Below, piece by piece: positions 1 through 8,564 of a stretch of DNA of 64,000 nucleotides (within the stretch, counting starts at the first letter, position 1; every line of letters starts with the position of its first letter). The position numbers were made by a program, and so were the translations under genes. Below the pieces are notes generated by a model. It made no database searches and was not told the DNA's origin. It saw only the letters and a program-made list of their open reading frames with translations. The stretch comes from Alkalihalobacillus sp. LMS6 (lineage in GTDB: Bacteria; Bacillota; Bacilli; Bacillales; Bacillaceae_D), in the NCBI RefSeq assembly GCF_024362765.1, contig NZ_CP093302.1, forward strand, positions 554,001 to 618,000, given 5' to 3'.

Positions 1-50
1 CCAATTGCGATAATCGCGATAAATAATAAAGCTAAATAGATGGGCTGCAA
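1..50 (-). CDS. N-terminus of a membrane protein, probably a transporter (partial)
   Basis: A TTG start at position 50 lies 6 bases after a GGGGGG ribosome binding site and opens a frame reading MQPIYLALLFIAIIAIG, which runs off the left edge of the window. The residues are hydrophobic enough for a first membrane segment. Its neighbour is a GAF/PucR-HTH regulator transcribed in the same direction; such regulators often sit beside carboxylate or sugar-acid permeases, so a permease is plausible. Only 16 codons are visible and no family can be assigned. Confidence 0.45.
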   Translation of the reverse strand, partial: MQPIYLALLFIAIIAI

Positions 51-114
51 ACCAATTCCCCCCTTTGCCAAAGTCTGGCACTGTTCGTTGACAAAAGAGT
101 CTGAACAAATGCTT

Positions 115-161
115 GAATAAAACTATAAGGGAAATAGACTGAACATTCTATAGTTTTATTC
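115..161. promoter_or_regulatory. Perfect 13-bp inverted repeat, candidate operator
   Basis: The arms GAATAAAACTATA (115-127) and TATAGTTTTATTC (149-161) are exact reverse complements separated by 21 bases. The element lies between the end of the GAF/PucR regulator and the start of the downstream partial transporter gene. There is no T-run after it on the minus strand, so it does not look like a terminator; an operator for the adjacent regulator is the simplest reading. Confidence 0.5.
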
Positions 162-169
162 GACAAAAT

Positions 170-1954
170 TCACTGTCTTTTTTGTCCGCTGTCGCTAAAT
201 GAGATAATTTCTAAATAGTGAGCAATTTTAAGTGCGAGATGAAGTTCGAAACTATGACTAGATGTGAAAGCGCTTATATCGAAGTGTTCATAGATTTTTT
301 TTAAGCGGTATTTTACCGTGTTCACGTGAACAAAGAGACTTCGTGCAGCTTCTTTCAATCGTTGTCCTTGTTCCATATAAACAAACAAGGTGTGTAGGAG
401 ATCCTTGTTCGCTTCGTCCATCACCAAATCACCAAGCTGTCCGTGTACATATTTCCTCAATACTTCTTCATCCATCGTCAGAAATAATTGGTAAGGACCT
501 AGGGATGTATAGTGTATAACTTGATGGGGTTGTTGTTTACGTTTTAAAAAGTGAATGGCTTTTACCGCTTCCGTATAAGCATTCTTCAAGTCGGTTAGTT
601 TTTTTCGAGCTTGTCCAATTCCAGCGTAGCCAATCAACCCCCATTTTTGTTTTACGTAGTCGAGCAGTTCTACTAAACAGGACTCAATAGCGGCGTATGA
701 ATGTTGGGACGAGACTGGGAATAAAAACGTTAAATCAACATGTCGTTCATAAACAATTGCTGGTTCTGGTAGTTTAGAAAGGGCAAAGTAAACTTTCCGC
801 ATGAACGATTGTTTTAATCGGCTGTTTTGTTGCAAAAGCATACTCCCGTGTTCCAGCTGAATTTTGGCAATGATGTAGTGGTGTTCATTTGTAGTGGGAA
901 CATGCATAAACAATTCTTGTACGGCACTCTCTGGCTGGATAGAATGGATCGCCATTTCTAGTAACCGCCCAGTATACAACAAATCGTCAACATCTTGTTT
1001 TTCGCGTTGATGTAGTTCCATCACAAATATAGGCAGTGCTTGTTCAATTGCTACTTGGTCCAACGAGTTTAACAGGGAATCTGCATGACTGATGACGATT
1101 AGAAACCCTAAAGGATCGGTCTCGATTTGGATAGGAAATGTATAGAGTTCAACGCCTTCTTGTCGGAATAACGTAGTTTGAACGCCTGTTGTTTGATTTT
1201 TTATAAAGGAGTGCGTAATCTCGGTAAAGTGTTCCTTTGTAATAGGAGACTGAAGTTGTTGAGGAAAGCGAGAAAGTTCTTCAGCAAATTCATTCAACAC
1301 GACGACATCTTTGGAAAGCAACCGAGCTAATGCTGCTGTAATGTCGTCGATCCCACCGTTGGAAAGGGAAACTTTTGAAAGCGCATGATGTATGTCTTGT
1401 GTTCGCTTATTTTGAGAATATAGCCGAGCGTTCTCAATCGCAATGGATGCTTGGCGGGCAAAAGTCTCTAATAGCTCTAAATCATAGGCATCAAACAGGT
1501 GGTCTCGCTTAAAGATATCTACTGTTAGCACACCAATACAGCTGCCATCAATACGGAATAACGGAACAGATAGGGCGCTTACAGGATACGTCAATTCAGG
1601 AAGAGACTGCTCGTAATATTGGGCATTTTGGGCACTAAGGTTCCCCATCCCTTTTTTCGTATCGTGCATGTGCATATAAATACTACCTTGTTTCTGCTGA
1701 AAGGTTTTACCGCTCATTCCCTCGCCAGGCTTTAAGCGGACTTTTCCTAGTGACGCCATCTTGAATCCAATGGCACTTTCCGCATAGAGGGCATTTTGTT
1801 GTTCGTCATATAAAAACAAGACGCCAGCTGTTGACCCATCAATAACATGTAACGCTTCTTGTAAAAGTTGGCGCAAGACATCAGGTAATTCACGAGTCGA
1901 GCTTAAGACGCGAATGGATGTCATTAGACTATTTAATTGTTGTTCAGTTTTCAT
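170..1954 (-). CDS. GAF-domain transcriptional regulator with PucR/CdaR-type C-terminal HTH
   Basis: The 594-residue protein has an N-terminal GAF sensor domain (about residues 15-180, ending in the typical QASIAIENARLY helix). A middle region of uncertain fold follows, then a C-terminal PucR-type helix-turn-helix with the pattern RLKEAARSLFVHVNTVKYRLKKI. This architecture is that of the CdaR/PucR family, whose members sense small carboxylates, purine derivatives or sugar acids and usually activate a neighbouring permease or catabolic gene. The start chosen is the ATG at 1954, about 8 bases after AAGGAGA; an ATG three codons earlier sits too close to that site. The inverted repeat just downstream and the partial membrane protein gene suggest local control of a transporter. 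The ligand is not evident. Confidence 0.8.
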   Translation of the reverse strand: MKTEQQLNSLMTSIRVLSSTRELPDVLRQLLQEALHVIDGSTAGVLFLYDEQQNALYAESAIGFKMASLGKVRLKPGEGMSGKTFQQKQGSIYMHMHDTKKGMGNLSAQNAQYYEQSLPELTYPVSALSVPLFRIDGSCIGVLTVDIFKRDHLFDAYDLELLETFARQASIAIENARLYSQNKRTQDIHHALSKVSLSNGGIDDITAALARLLSKDVVVLNEFAEELSRFPQQLQSPITKEHFTEITHSFIKNQTTGVQTTLFRQEGVELYTFPIQIETDPLGFLIVISHADSLLNSLDQVAIEQALPIFVMELHQREKQDVDDLLYTGRLLEMAIHSIQPESAVQELFMHVPTTNEHHYIIAKIQLEHGSMLLQQNSRLKQSFMRKVYFALSKLPEPAIVYERHVDLTFLFPVSSQHSYAAIESCLVELLDYVKQKWGLIGYAGIGQARKKLTDLKNAYTEAVKAIHFLKRKQQPHQVIHYTSLGPYQLFLTMDEEVLRKYVHGQLGDLVMDEANKDLLHTLFVYMEQGQRLKEAARSLFVHVNTVKYRLKKIYEHFDISAFTSSHSFELHLALKIAHYLEIISFSDSGQKRQ

Positions 1955-2112
1955 TGTATGCATCTCCTTACTTTCATTCAGTTCATCATAAGGGAAAAGA
2001 AGAAGAGAAACTAGCTTGTTAAGACGCGAAAAGGAAAAATTAAACCCTTCGCCCTAGTTTCAAGAAGTGTTGTAAAGGAAATGGTATAGGCATCATCTTG
2101 GAGGTGCAGAAA

Positions 2113-2193
2113 ATGAAGAAATCAACGATTGTCATGATTTTGCTTATTGGCTTCGCTCTTACTAGTATATTAGGAGTCATCGGCTTCTTTTAA
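2113..2193 (+). CDS. 26-residue hydrophobic peptide
   Basis: An ATG preceded by GGAGGTG at good spacing opens a frame of 26 codons. It encodes MKKSTIVMILLI followed by GFALTSILGVIGFF and ends in TAA. It is a lysine-tipped single membrane span with almost nothing outside it. The frame is short but the ribosome binding site is strong and the rest of this 430-base intergenic region is otherwise empty. No family is recognised; it could be a small membrane peptide, and a toxin role cannot be excluded or supported. Confidence 0.45.
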   Translation: MKKSTIVMILLIGFALTSILGVIGFF

Positions 2194-2327
2194 TAGAAGA
2201 ATAAATGTCACTACGAAAAATAGATAGAAAACGATTAAAGGTGGTGTGGCGAACGCTGCGCTCACTGTGTTTCGTTTCGACATTCTATACCGATAATTGT
2301 CTAAAAGAAAGACGCATCGTAATCGAA

Positions 2328-2374
2328 AAAACCTTCTTGAAGGGCATATTCTCCTTCATGAAGGCTCTTTTTAT
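2328..2374. terminator. Hairpin terminator downstream of the PTS/SIS operon
   Basis: CCTTCTTGAAGG and CCTTCATGAAGG pair with a single mismatch around a 9-base loop. The minus strand continues into a T-run (TTTTTTCG), so it should end the minus-strand PTS operon; the plus strand also runs into CTTTTT. Confidence 0.7.
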
Positions 2375-2389
2375 AGAAAATCGTTTTTG

Positions 2390-3130
2390 TTACATATAAT
2401 GAATCTGATCTTTATATCTTGCCATCATCGTGGCATTGTAATCATCGCCACCGTCAAGATTCGCGCTACGAAAAATTGGGACATCCTTACCTTTAGCTTC
2501 TAGTTTTTCAATGAGCTTCAAGACGATGGAATGAATCACAAAGCTTCCTGAAATGGTTGATGTTGGGGCGACTTTTTGTGAGAGTGAATCAATTGAGACA
2601 GTGGCATCCCCAGGTTCGCCATAATTATCAATGATAATGTCGCTCACTTCAAATAACCGCTTTCCCGAAGAGTGTCGGGATGTCACACCCATAGAATAGG
2701 TTAAATTTGTGAGTGAAATGACGTGCATGCCGCGCGCTTTTGCTTCAATGGCGAGGTCAATCGCAACTGGATTTCTTCCTGAGACCGAGTGGATAAACAC
2801 GACGTCCCCAGCTTGGACTGGCTTTGAGTCTAGAATGATATTGCCGTATCCTTCTAACCGTTCGAGCTGCGAAGTAAGCGTCACTGGCTCGACATTCAAC
2901 ATTAACGCTGGACTGAAAAGTGGATTAAAGAGTGCGAGTCCACCGGCGCGATAAAACGCATCTTCGGCAATAATACCAGCATGAGACGCTCCGAAAAGGT
3001 AGAGAGAGCGGCCGCTGTTGACCGCCTCTTCCATTAAAGATGCTGCTTGCTCAAGGGTGGGTTCTTGCTCGTCCACAATCCGCGTAAGAATCGCTTCAAT
3101 CGATTGATAGTACTGTTTTACATAAGACAT
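2390..3130 (-). CDS. SIS-domain sugar-phosphate binding protein (UPF0309-like)
   Basis: The 246-residue protein has a single SIS (sugar isomerase) fold, with GASHAGIIAEDAFYRAGGL near the N-terminus and a phosphosugar-type serine loop around SVSGRNPVAIDLAIEAKARG. It is the last gene of the PTS operon, five bases after the IIC gene, so it probably acts on the phosphorylated sugar delivered by that transporter. Members of this UPF0309-like group are largely uncharacterised; isomerase, etherase or deaminating roles on amino-sugar phosphates are all possible. The ATG at 3130 follows a GGGGG ribosome binding site. Confidence 0.8.
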   Translation of the reverse strand: MSYVKQYYQSIEAILTRIVDEQEPTLEQAASLMEEAVNSGRSLYLFGASHAGIIAEDAFYRAGGLALFNPLFSPALMLNVEPVTLTSQLERLEGYGNIILDSKPVQAGDVVFIHSVSGRNPVAIDLAIEAKARGMHVISLTNLTYSMGVTSRHSSGKRLFEVSDIIIDNYGEPGDATVSIDSLSQKVAPTSTISGSFVIHSIVLKLIEKLEAKGKDVPIFRSANLDGGDDYNATMMARYKDQIHYM

Positions 3131-3135
3131 TCAAA

Positions 3136-4419
3136 TTACCCCCCTGGAAAAATTCGTGCAAATAAGTCTCCGATAAAGCTCCATAAAGAGAAGTCATTCC
3201 CTCCGAAGATGACAATCCAATCTGCTGCTGTTCCACTCAAGATCGGAACGGAAAGACCGACGAGTAGGATCATCACAATTCCGGCAACAGCCGAGCCTGC
3301 TATCGCACCTCGTAAACCACCTTGTCCATTTGCAATGATGGCAGCTGTCCCAATTTCAAAGAAACAAGTAATGGTTAGTGGGACAATGACGAAGCTGAAG
3401 ACGCCCATACTTCCTGTAATAAAGATCGTTGCCACCGATGTAATCATCGAGACGACAAATCCAATCAAGACAGCGTTTGGTGCATATGGGAAGAGAATCG
3501 GTGCATCTAAGGCAGGCACTGCATTCGGAATCCATTTTTGCGAGATTCCTTGGAAAGCTGGAATAATTTCAGCGAGCATCATACGGACACCAAGTAAGAG
3601 AATGGTTAGTCCGGCTCCGAAAAGAATTCCTTGCATGACACTATAAATGAACAAGTTTTGTTCCGCACCGAAAGCTGTAGCCGCTGTATCAAATCCAATA
3701 ATAAAGCTCACGACAATATAAACGAAAAACATGACAATCGATGACGTAATGCTAATTTCTCGTAAAAATTCCGTCGAACTCGGAAACTTAATATCTTCCG
3801 ATGACCGTCCTTTTGTCCCGAATAATTTACCGACCATGCCGGCAATAAGGGAGAGAATGGTCGTAGGATGACCAATAATAAAGTCGTCAGACCCAGTCAC
3901 TTTTCGAACAAATGGACGTAATAGAGCAGGAGCAATAATGATATAAAGAGCTGTTAGAATAGAAGCAAAAATAACGAGTTGCGTATTGTTTAAATGATTT
4001 TCGATTCCGACTGCAACAAAGATAAACGGAAACCAGAACAACATGTGGCCAGTCAGGAATACGTGCTTAATGGGTGTAAAGCGAGCGACAAGTAAATTAA
4101 TCATAAAAGCGATTAACATCGATAGGCCGATCTGGGTGCCGTATTGGCTTAAGATTGTATCTGCTCCTAATGCGGGAGCGACTTCTGGGTTGTCAATGTT
4201 GTACATGACGTTAAACCCTTCTGTTAATGGTGCAATGGAGTTCATTAAAATATTTGTCCCTTGTGTCAAAATGACAACACCGATAACGGTTTTAGCTGTT
4301 CCTGAAACAACGGAGGAGAAGTCTTTCCGCAATAATAAAAGACCAGTTAAGGCAATGAGTCCTAAGAAAATAGCTGGTTCACGAATAACTTCAATTAGAA
4401 AATCCATCACAGTTTGCAT
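3136..4419 (-). CDS. PTS membrane component IIC, ascorbate (UlaA/SgaT) family
   Basis: The 427-residue polytopic membrane protein has about ten hydrophobic segments and matches the UlaA/SgaT family by overall pattern, including TQGTNILMNSIAPLTEGF and the long loop around FLTGHMLFWFPF. It would form the sugar channel of the phosphotransferase system and works with the separate IIB and IIA genes upstream. Known UlaA proteins carry L-ascorbate, but the partner SIS protein and the lack of ulaD/ulaE/ulaF-type genes argue for a different substrate here. A GGGGGG site precedes the ATG. Confidence 0.85.
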   Translation of the reverse strand: MQTVMDFLIEVIREPAIFLGLIALTGLLLLRKDFSSVVSGTAKTVIGVVILTQGTNILMNSIAPLTEGFNVMYNIDNPEVAPALGADTILSQYGTQIGLSMLIAFMINLLVARFTPIKHVFLTGHMLFWFPFIFVAVGIENHLNNTQLVIFASILTALYIIIAPALLRPFVRKVTGSDDFIIGHPTTILSLIAGMVGKLFGTKGRSSEDIKFPSSTEFLREISITSSIVMFFVYIVVSFIIGFDTAATAFGAEQNLFIYSVMQGILFGAGLTILLLGVRMMLAEIIPAFQGISQKWIPNAVPALDAPILFPYAPNAVLIGFVVSMITSVATIFITGSMGVFSFVIVPLTITCFFEIGTAAIIANGQGGLRGAIAGSAVAGIVMILLVGLSVPILSGTAADWIVIFGGNDFSLWSFIGDLFARIFPGG

Positions 4420-4456
4420 GTGTAACCCCCCTTATATATAGAGGGAACTTCGGCAA

Positions 4457-4738
4457 TTACGCCTGAAGTTCCGCTTCTACTTTTTCTTTTATTTCAGCTT
4501 TGTTTACAAAGCTGTTGATGATGACAACTGGCTTACCGGCCGTTTGTTGGAGTTTCTCACCTAGTTCTTTACTTGTGAAAATATAGTCTGCTGGTGTACT
4601 TTGGGCAGAGCCGACATCACCCGTAAACACGTCTGCTTGAATGCCAAGGTCTTTTAAGACACCATCTAAATTCATTTTTAACACCATGGAAGAGCCTAGT
4701 CCGAACCCACATACAGTCATAATTTTTAACTTTGCCAT
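4457..4738 (-). CDS. PTS component IIB, ascorbate/lactose-type
   Basis: This is a 93-residue cytoplasmic IIB protein. The phosphocysteine lies in the P-loop VCGFGLGSS, with Cys10 as phosphoryl acceptor. It takes phosphate from the IIA protein encoded just upstream and passes it to the sugar bound by IIC. Gene spacing (14 bases to IIA, about 37 to IIC) fits one transcript. The size is normal for a free-standing UlaB-type protein. Confidence 0.88.
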   Translation of the reverse strand: MAKLKIMTVCGFGLGSSMVLKMNLDGVLKDLGIQADVFTGDVGSAQSTPADYIFTSKELGEKLQQTAGKPVVIINSFVNKAEIKEKVEAELQA

Positions 4739-4752
4739 TTGAAATCGCTCCT

Positions 4753-5184
4753 TTAAATTAAGTTATATAATGCTTCGTTTGAGGGGGCTTGTCGAAGCTG
4801 ATTGACTTTTTCTTCGTCAATTAAGATGTGTGAAAGTTGCTCAATCAGTTTGAGATGAGCGTCGGACCCTGTTGCCGAAAAAGAGAATACGAGGTCAACA
4901 GGATCATTTTGCTCACTGCCGAAAGCGACTGATTTTTCCAATACTGCAAGAGAAATCGCATCCTCATGAACGGCTTCACTCGGGCGTGCATGGGCCATGG
5001 CAATTCCCGGTCCAATCACAATATAGGGCCCGTTTTCTTTTACTGAATCGATCATTTGAGAGATATAGTGTTGGGAGATGGCACCTGTAGCTAATAGTAA
5101 ATTTCCAGAAGCTTGTATCGCTTCTTCCCAGTCGTCTGCTTTTACATCTACAGCAACATGTTCTTTTCGTATCCAATTTGTCAT
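4753..5184 (-). CDS. PTS component IIA, mannitol/ascorbate type
   Basis: The 143-residue IIA (PTS-2 type) protein carries the phosphohistidine in AMAHARPSEA (His65 from the chosen start). The ATG at 5184 overlaps the stop codon of the upstream regulator (ATGA), which points to translational coupling and favours it over a start nine codons earlier. It relays phosphate from HPr to the IIB protein. The same IIA fold also occurs fused to the end of the neighbouring regulator. Confidence 0.88.
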   Translation of the reverse strand: MTNWIRKEHVAVDVKADDWEEAIQASGNLLLATGAISQHYISQMIDSVKENGPYIVIGPGIAMAHARPSEAVHEDAISLAVLEKSVAFGSEQNDPVDLVFSFSATGSDAHLKLIEQLSHILIDEEKVNQLRQAPSNEALYNLI

Positions 5185-7091
5185 TCTGCCGCGTCCTTTC
5201 GTCGATTCCATTTTTGTAAAAGTTGATCTCTTGATGCTTGGTGCTCTAGATAATGGAAAAGTTGCATAAAGTCTTGGTTATGCACTTCTTTAATTGCCAA
5301 TACAATCATCATATCGACGCGCTCAGGATTTAAATCTCCGAATTCAATTTGTTGGTCCAAGACGGTTAAGCTAATGCCTTCTTTTATTACGTATTCAGGT
5401 CTAGCGTGTACAAACGCCACGTTTGGAAGAAAAACCATATAGGTACCATTTCGTTCCACGGACATGATCATTTCTTGAATATAGCCCTGTTCGATGTAGC
5501 CTGCTTCTAAAAGTGGTTGAGCGGCTAATGTAATGGCTTCTCGCCAATCTTGTGTCTGCGCTGTATGAATGGTTTCATCAAAGAGGGATGGCTCTACTAG
5601 ACTAGCTTTTCCGTATAATTCATTAAAAGAAGCGAGCTGTTGCCGATTAATGATTTTATGAGCTTCGTGTTGAATCAATCGTTTGTCGTTATCGCTAAGA
5701 AGCGGGCTCACGCGAAAGCACTTTGTTTGTTGCCATTCGGGCATCTGGATATCTTGTGTCGTCAAGACAAAATCAGGGTTGGTTTCATCAAGCATTCGTT
5801 CTAAATCTTGTGTCCGAACAACATTGATTAAGTGAAATCCTGGTTCAATTTGTTCAAGTTTCGATGTCAGAATGGAAGAGGCTGCTAGACCAGATGAACA
5901 GACAACGATTACCGTTGGGAGAAATTTTCGACTTCTGTTTCGCTCATAGGCTGCGCTAATGTGCATCGTGATATAGGCCACTTCACTAGCAACCATTTCA
6001 AAGCCCATATCATATGTCATTTGAAAAACCATTTCGTAAATCGCGCGATATCGAACTTTTATTTCCTCTGTATAGGGATTATCAACTTCAACCCCTTGAG
6101 AGATTCGCATAAACGCAGCTTTTACATGATGGGTTAAATCGTTCATTAACTTTTCATCGGCCAGTAAGTCCGTATGCAAGATGGTCGATACTTGCGACAA
6201 TAACTGTTTGCAAAACTGAATCTCGCGTTCATAATTTCGTAGATGCGGTGTTCCTTTTTTGTACGACACGATTTTCGCTTGATCGAATAAATCGTCCAAA
6301 AAGGCGCATTCATGAAGAATGGAGCGATCATCTTTCACATGTTCTTGAATAAACGATTCAATTACACCTAAGTGAAAATGACGTTTATGGCGGTTGTTTT
6401 TCGGAACAAACACATAGTGGTTCATCGCAATTTGTTGCTTCCACCAAAACAAGAAGAGATAAAACACATCAACAGTTGACTCACTATAATGGATACCTCG
6501 TTCGGTTTGAACAAATGCTAGCCACGTTTTCATGAGCTCAAAATCTTTTCTATCCATGTTCAGCCAAGTTTGAACCTTTAGTAAATCTGTATCTTTTTCT
6601 TCAAGCATTTGATAGAGGGCGAGTCGAATGCTGCGCTCGGTTCCGATGACTTGGAGGCCTTTCCAAGCTTGTTTCGTAATTTGAAGGTCAAAATGGTCAA
6701 GCCATTCTTCCACATCGACTAGATATTTTTGTACACTTGAACGGCTCAACGAAAATTCATCGGCTACATCTTGAATGGTAAATGTGCCTGTAAGGGTAAC
6801 GAATAGACTCATCATTAAGCGTTGAGCGTTTTTGTCTGTCATCATTTGCTTTTCATCGAGCATCGCAATGACGGCAGGTCGTTTGTTCTCACTAACTCGA
6901 AGCTTTACACCTTTCCCCGGCATTCTCGTAATGATTACGCCGATATCCTCCATGCTCGCATCGATTGCATCGAGGTCATAGCGAACAGTTCGACCACTGA
7001 TCGTTAGCCATTTCGCCAAAACGTCAATAGTCATGAACTGATCGCTTTCAAGTAATTTGCTTAGAATAATTTTTTGTCTAGAGGTTAACAT
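5181..7091 (-). CDS. PRD-containing transcriptional activator/antiterminator (BglG/MtlR-like) with fused PTS domains
   Basis: The 636-residue multidomain regulator has N-terminal HTH modules (residues 1-130, LTSRQKIILSKLL and FTIQDVADEFSLSRSSVQKYL) and two PTS regulation domains in the middle. A IIB-like domain with VVCSSGLAASSILTSKL follows around residue 400, then a C-terminal IIA-like domain with VFVHARPEY. Such proteins switch on their operon when phosphorylated by HPr and dephosphorylated by the cognate IIB. It heads the operon IIA-IIB-IIC-SIS and almost certainly controls it. The start is the ATG at 7091, seven bases after AAGGTG. Confidence 0.88.
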   Translation of the reverse strand: MLTSRQKIILSKLLESDQFMTIDVLAKWLTISGRTVRYDLDAIDASMEDIGVIITRMPGKGVKLRVSENKRPAVIAMLDEKQMMTDKNAQRLMMSLFVTLTGTFTIQDVADEFSLSRSSVQKYLVDVEEWLDHFDLQITKQAWKGLQVIGTERSIRLALYQMLEEKDTDLLKVQTWLNMDRKDFELMKTWLAFVQTERGIHYSESTVDVFYLFLFWWKQQIAMNHYVFVPKNNRHKRHFHLGVIESFIQEHVKDDRSILHECAFLDDLFDQAKIVSYKKGTPHLRNYEREIQFCKQLLSQVSTILHTDLLADEKLMNDLTHHVKAAFMRISQGVEVDNPYTEEIKVRYRAIYEMVFQMTYDMGFEMVASEVAYITMHISAAYERNRSRKFLPTVIVVCSSGLAASSILTSKLEQIEPGFHLINVVRTQDLERMLDETNPDFVLTTQDIQMPEWQQTKCFRVSPLLSDNDKRLIQHEAHKIINRQQLASFNELYGKASLVEPSLFDETIHTAQTQDWREAITLAAQPLLEAGYIEQGYIQEMIMSVERNGTYMVFLPNVAFVHARPEYVIKEGISLTVLDQQIEFGDLNPERVDMMIVLAIKEVHNQDFMQLFHYLEHQASRDQLLQKWNRRKDAAE

Positions 7092-7284
7092 GTGCATCAC
7101 CTTGTTTTAATCATAGCTTGATTCGGTAATTTGCCAAAGACTGAAAAATATCACATCTGTGGCAATAGACTGGCAATGAAGAAATAGGGAGAGGATCAGC
7201 CTTGCTCGTAAAGGCTTGAACGCGTTTTCTTAAGTGGTGTTGCGGGTAAGAGGTAAATAAAGGAAGTGTCGGGAGGTAGATATC

Positions 7285-7620
7285 GTGAGCGAAAAAATTT
7301 CTGAAGAGTACTTATGGCGAAAGGTGAAAATCCATACATTTCTCATCACGCCGGCGGCTGTTTTATTAGGGTACATGATGGCTTTTTTCATATTAGATAC
7401 AGGATTTCCGCCCATACGGACATTTATTATTTATACAATTGGTGCCTACATTGGTGTGACGATTATGTGGCTCGTGGTATCTGAAGATAAGCAGATTGAA
7501 CGACAGCGGAAAGCAGAATTGAAGAGAAGACGGAAATCGAAGACTAGGAGAGTCGTAGAATTTTTTGCTATTATCGGAGGTGCATATCTTATTTTGCGAT
7601 TGATTTCTCATTTGTTCTAA
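7285..7620 (+). CDS. Small membrane protein of unknown function
   Basis: This 111-residue protein starts at a GTG seven bases after GGGAGGT. It has hydrophobic segments around residues 12-33, 40-58 and 90-108, and a strongly basic stretch between them (RQRKAELKRRRKSKTRR). No family is recognised. It is a single-gene transcript ended by the hairpin immediately after its stop codon. Confidence 0.65.
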   Translation: MSEKISEEYLWRKVKIHTFLITPAAVLLGYMMAFFILDTGFPPIRTFIIYTIGAYIGVTIMWLVVSEDKQIERQRKAELKRRRKSKTRRVVEFFAIIGGAYLILRLISHLF

Positions 7621-7651
7621 GAACCGCTCTATGAACTAGAGCGGTTCTTAG
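7618..7651. terminator. Strong bidirectional terminator hairpin
   Basis: GAACCGCTCTA and TAGAGCGGTTC pair perfectly around a 5-base loop (7621-7647) between convergent genes. The T-run is short, but the 11-bp GC-rich stem makes termination likely. Confidence 0.75.
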
Positions 7652-7658
7652 GCGTGAA

Positions 7659-8345
7659 TTAAAATAAATCAAAAACCATCGTATCACGAACCGTCATGCG
7701 GGCATAATAAGTCCCTGACACATCTACACCTACGCTAAAGCCAGCCGCTTCAAAACCAGCTTGTGCGCCTGCGTCAATTTGCGTGACAATCGTCGTTTGG
7801 CCAGTGACGGTAAACTCTTTTACAGGGAAATCACCGTGCAAGATATCGGTATTCGAGTCTTCTAGCGTATGAGGGCCGCTTCCTGTCGTCCACCATGCAT
7901 CTCGAATATCAACAACATCCTCATACACACCATCCAAATTCTTTGTAACAACAAAGCGAACGTTTAGTACTACTTCAAGCCCCATATGTTCCTGAGTGGA
8001 ATTCATCTCCATAAACTCTTCTTCAGGTGGAACCGTTATAGGTGGTGGAAGTAACGGGTGGTCATTTCGCGCCTCTACACTTTCCGTTAACTGAATCTTT
8101 TCAACCAAGTCTCCTGTTTCAGCATCCAGAATGGTAAGGGTATCTGCCCCTCTTTCAACCGTGACGTCCTCTTGCGCATAAGGTAGTTCTAAGTACAGGC
8201 CGTTTAACTCCTCATAATAAGCATGTTCAGGAGGGGTTGTGTGAATGGTTGCTGTTTCATTTTTGGCATTCGCACTAGAAGACCCTCCTGCAATGACGAG
8301 CATAAAAATAAGTACGGTGATAAAGCCATAAACTGCGTTTTTCAT
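7659..8345 (-). CDS. Secreted protein of unknown function
   Basis: The 228-residue protein begins with a classical signal peptide (MKNAVYGFITVLIFMLVIAG, then SSSANAKN, with a probable signal peptidase I site after ANA). The mature part is acidic and rich in beta-prone segments, with a proline-rich stretch PLLPPPITVPPEEE near its middle. No enzyme motif is visible. The acidic composition suits an alkaliphile's extracellular protein. The ATG at 8345 is chosen because AAGGGAG lies about 8 bases upstream. Confidence 0.7.
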   Translation of the reverse strand: MKNAVYGFITVLIFMLVIAGGSSSANAKNETATIHTTPPEHAYYEELNGLYLELPYAQEDVTVERGADTLTILDAETGDLVEKIQLTESVEARNDHPLLPPPITVPPEEEFMEMNSTQEHMGLEVVLNVRFVVTKNLDGVYEDVVDIRDAWWTTGSGPHTLEDSNTDILHGDFPVKEFTVTGQTTIVTQIDAGAQAGFEAAGFSVGVDVSGTYYARMTVRDTMVFDLF

Positions 8346-8564
8346 CAAAAAACTCCCTTCAGGATAATGGGTGGTACATGAAGAGAGTTACCCGGCTTTT
8401 ACTCGTGTTAAGCGCAAATAGACTTGGGAAAAAAGTCGCTGTAAACGTGTTGATTTTGCGTTTAAGTGACTAGTTTATTGCTGATGGAAAACTAGAAAAA
8501 CAAAAAAATATTAATCTAATAGGCTAGCATTCACGATGATTGTTGTCGTTTTTTTGGGAAATGT

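Noticed and set aside
264-277. cre-like sequence TGAAAGCGCTTATA
   Set aside because: It lies inside the coding region of the GAF/PucR regulator, about 215 bases before the next gene, and has one mismatch; too weak to call without data.
3047-3646. 199-codon frame on the plus strand
   Set aside because: It is antisense to the PTS IIC gene, lacks a ribosome site and has repetitive Ile/Pro/Lys composition typical of shadow frames.
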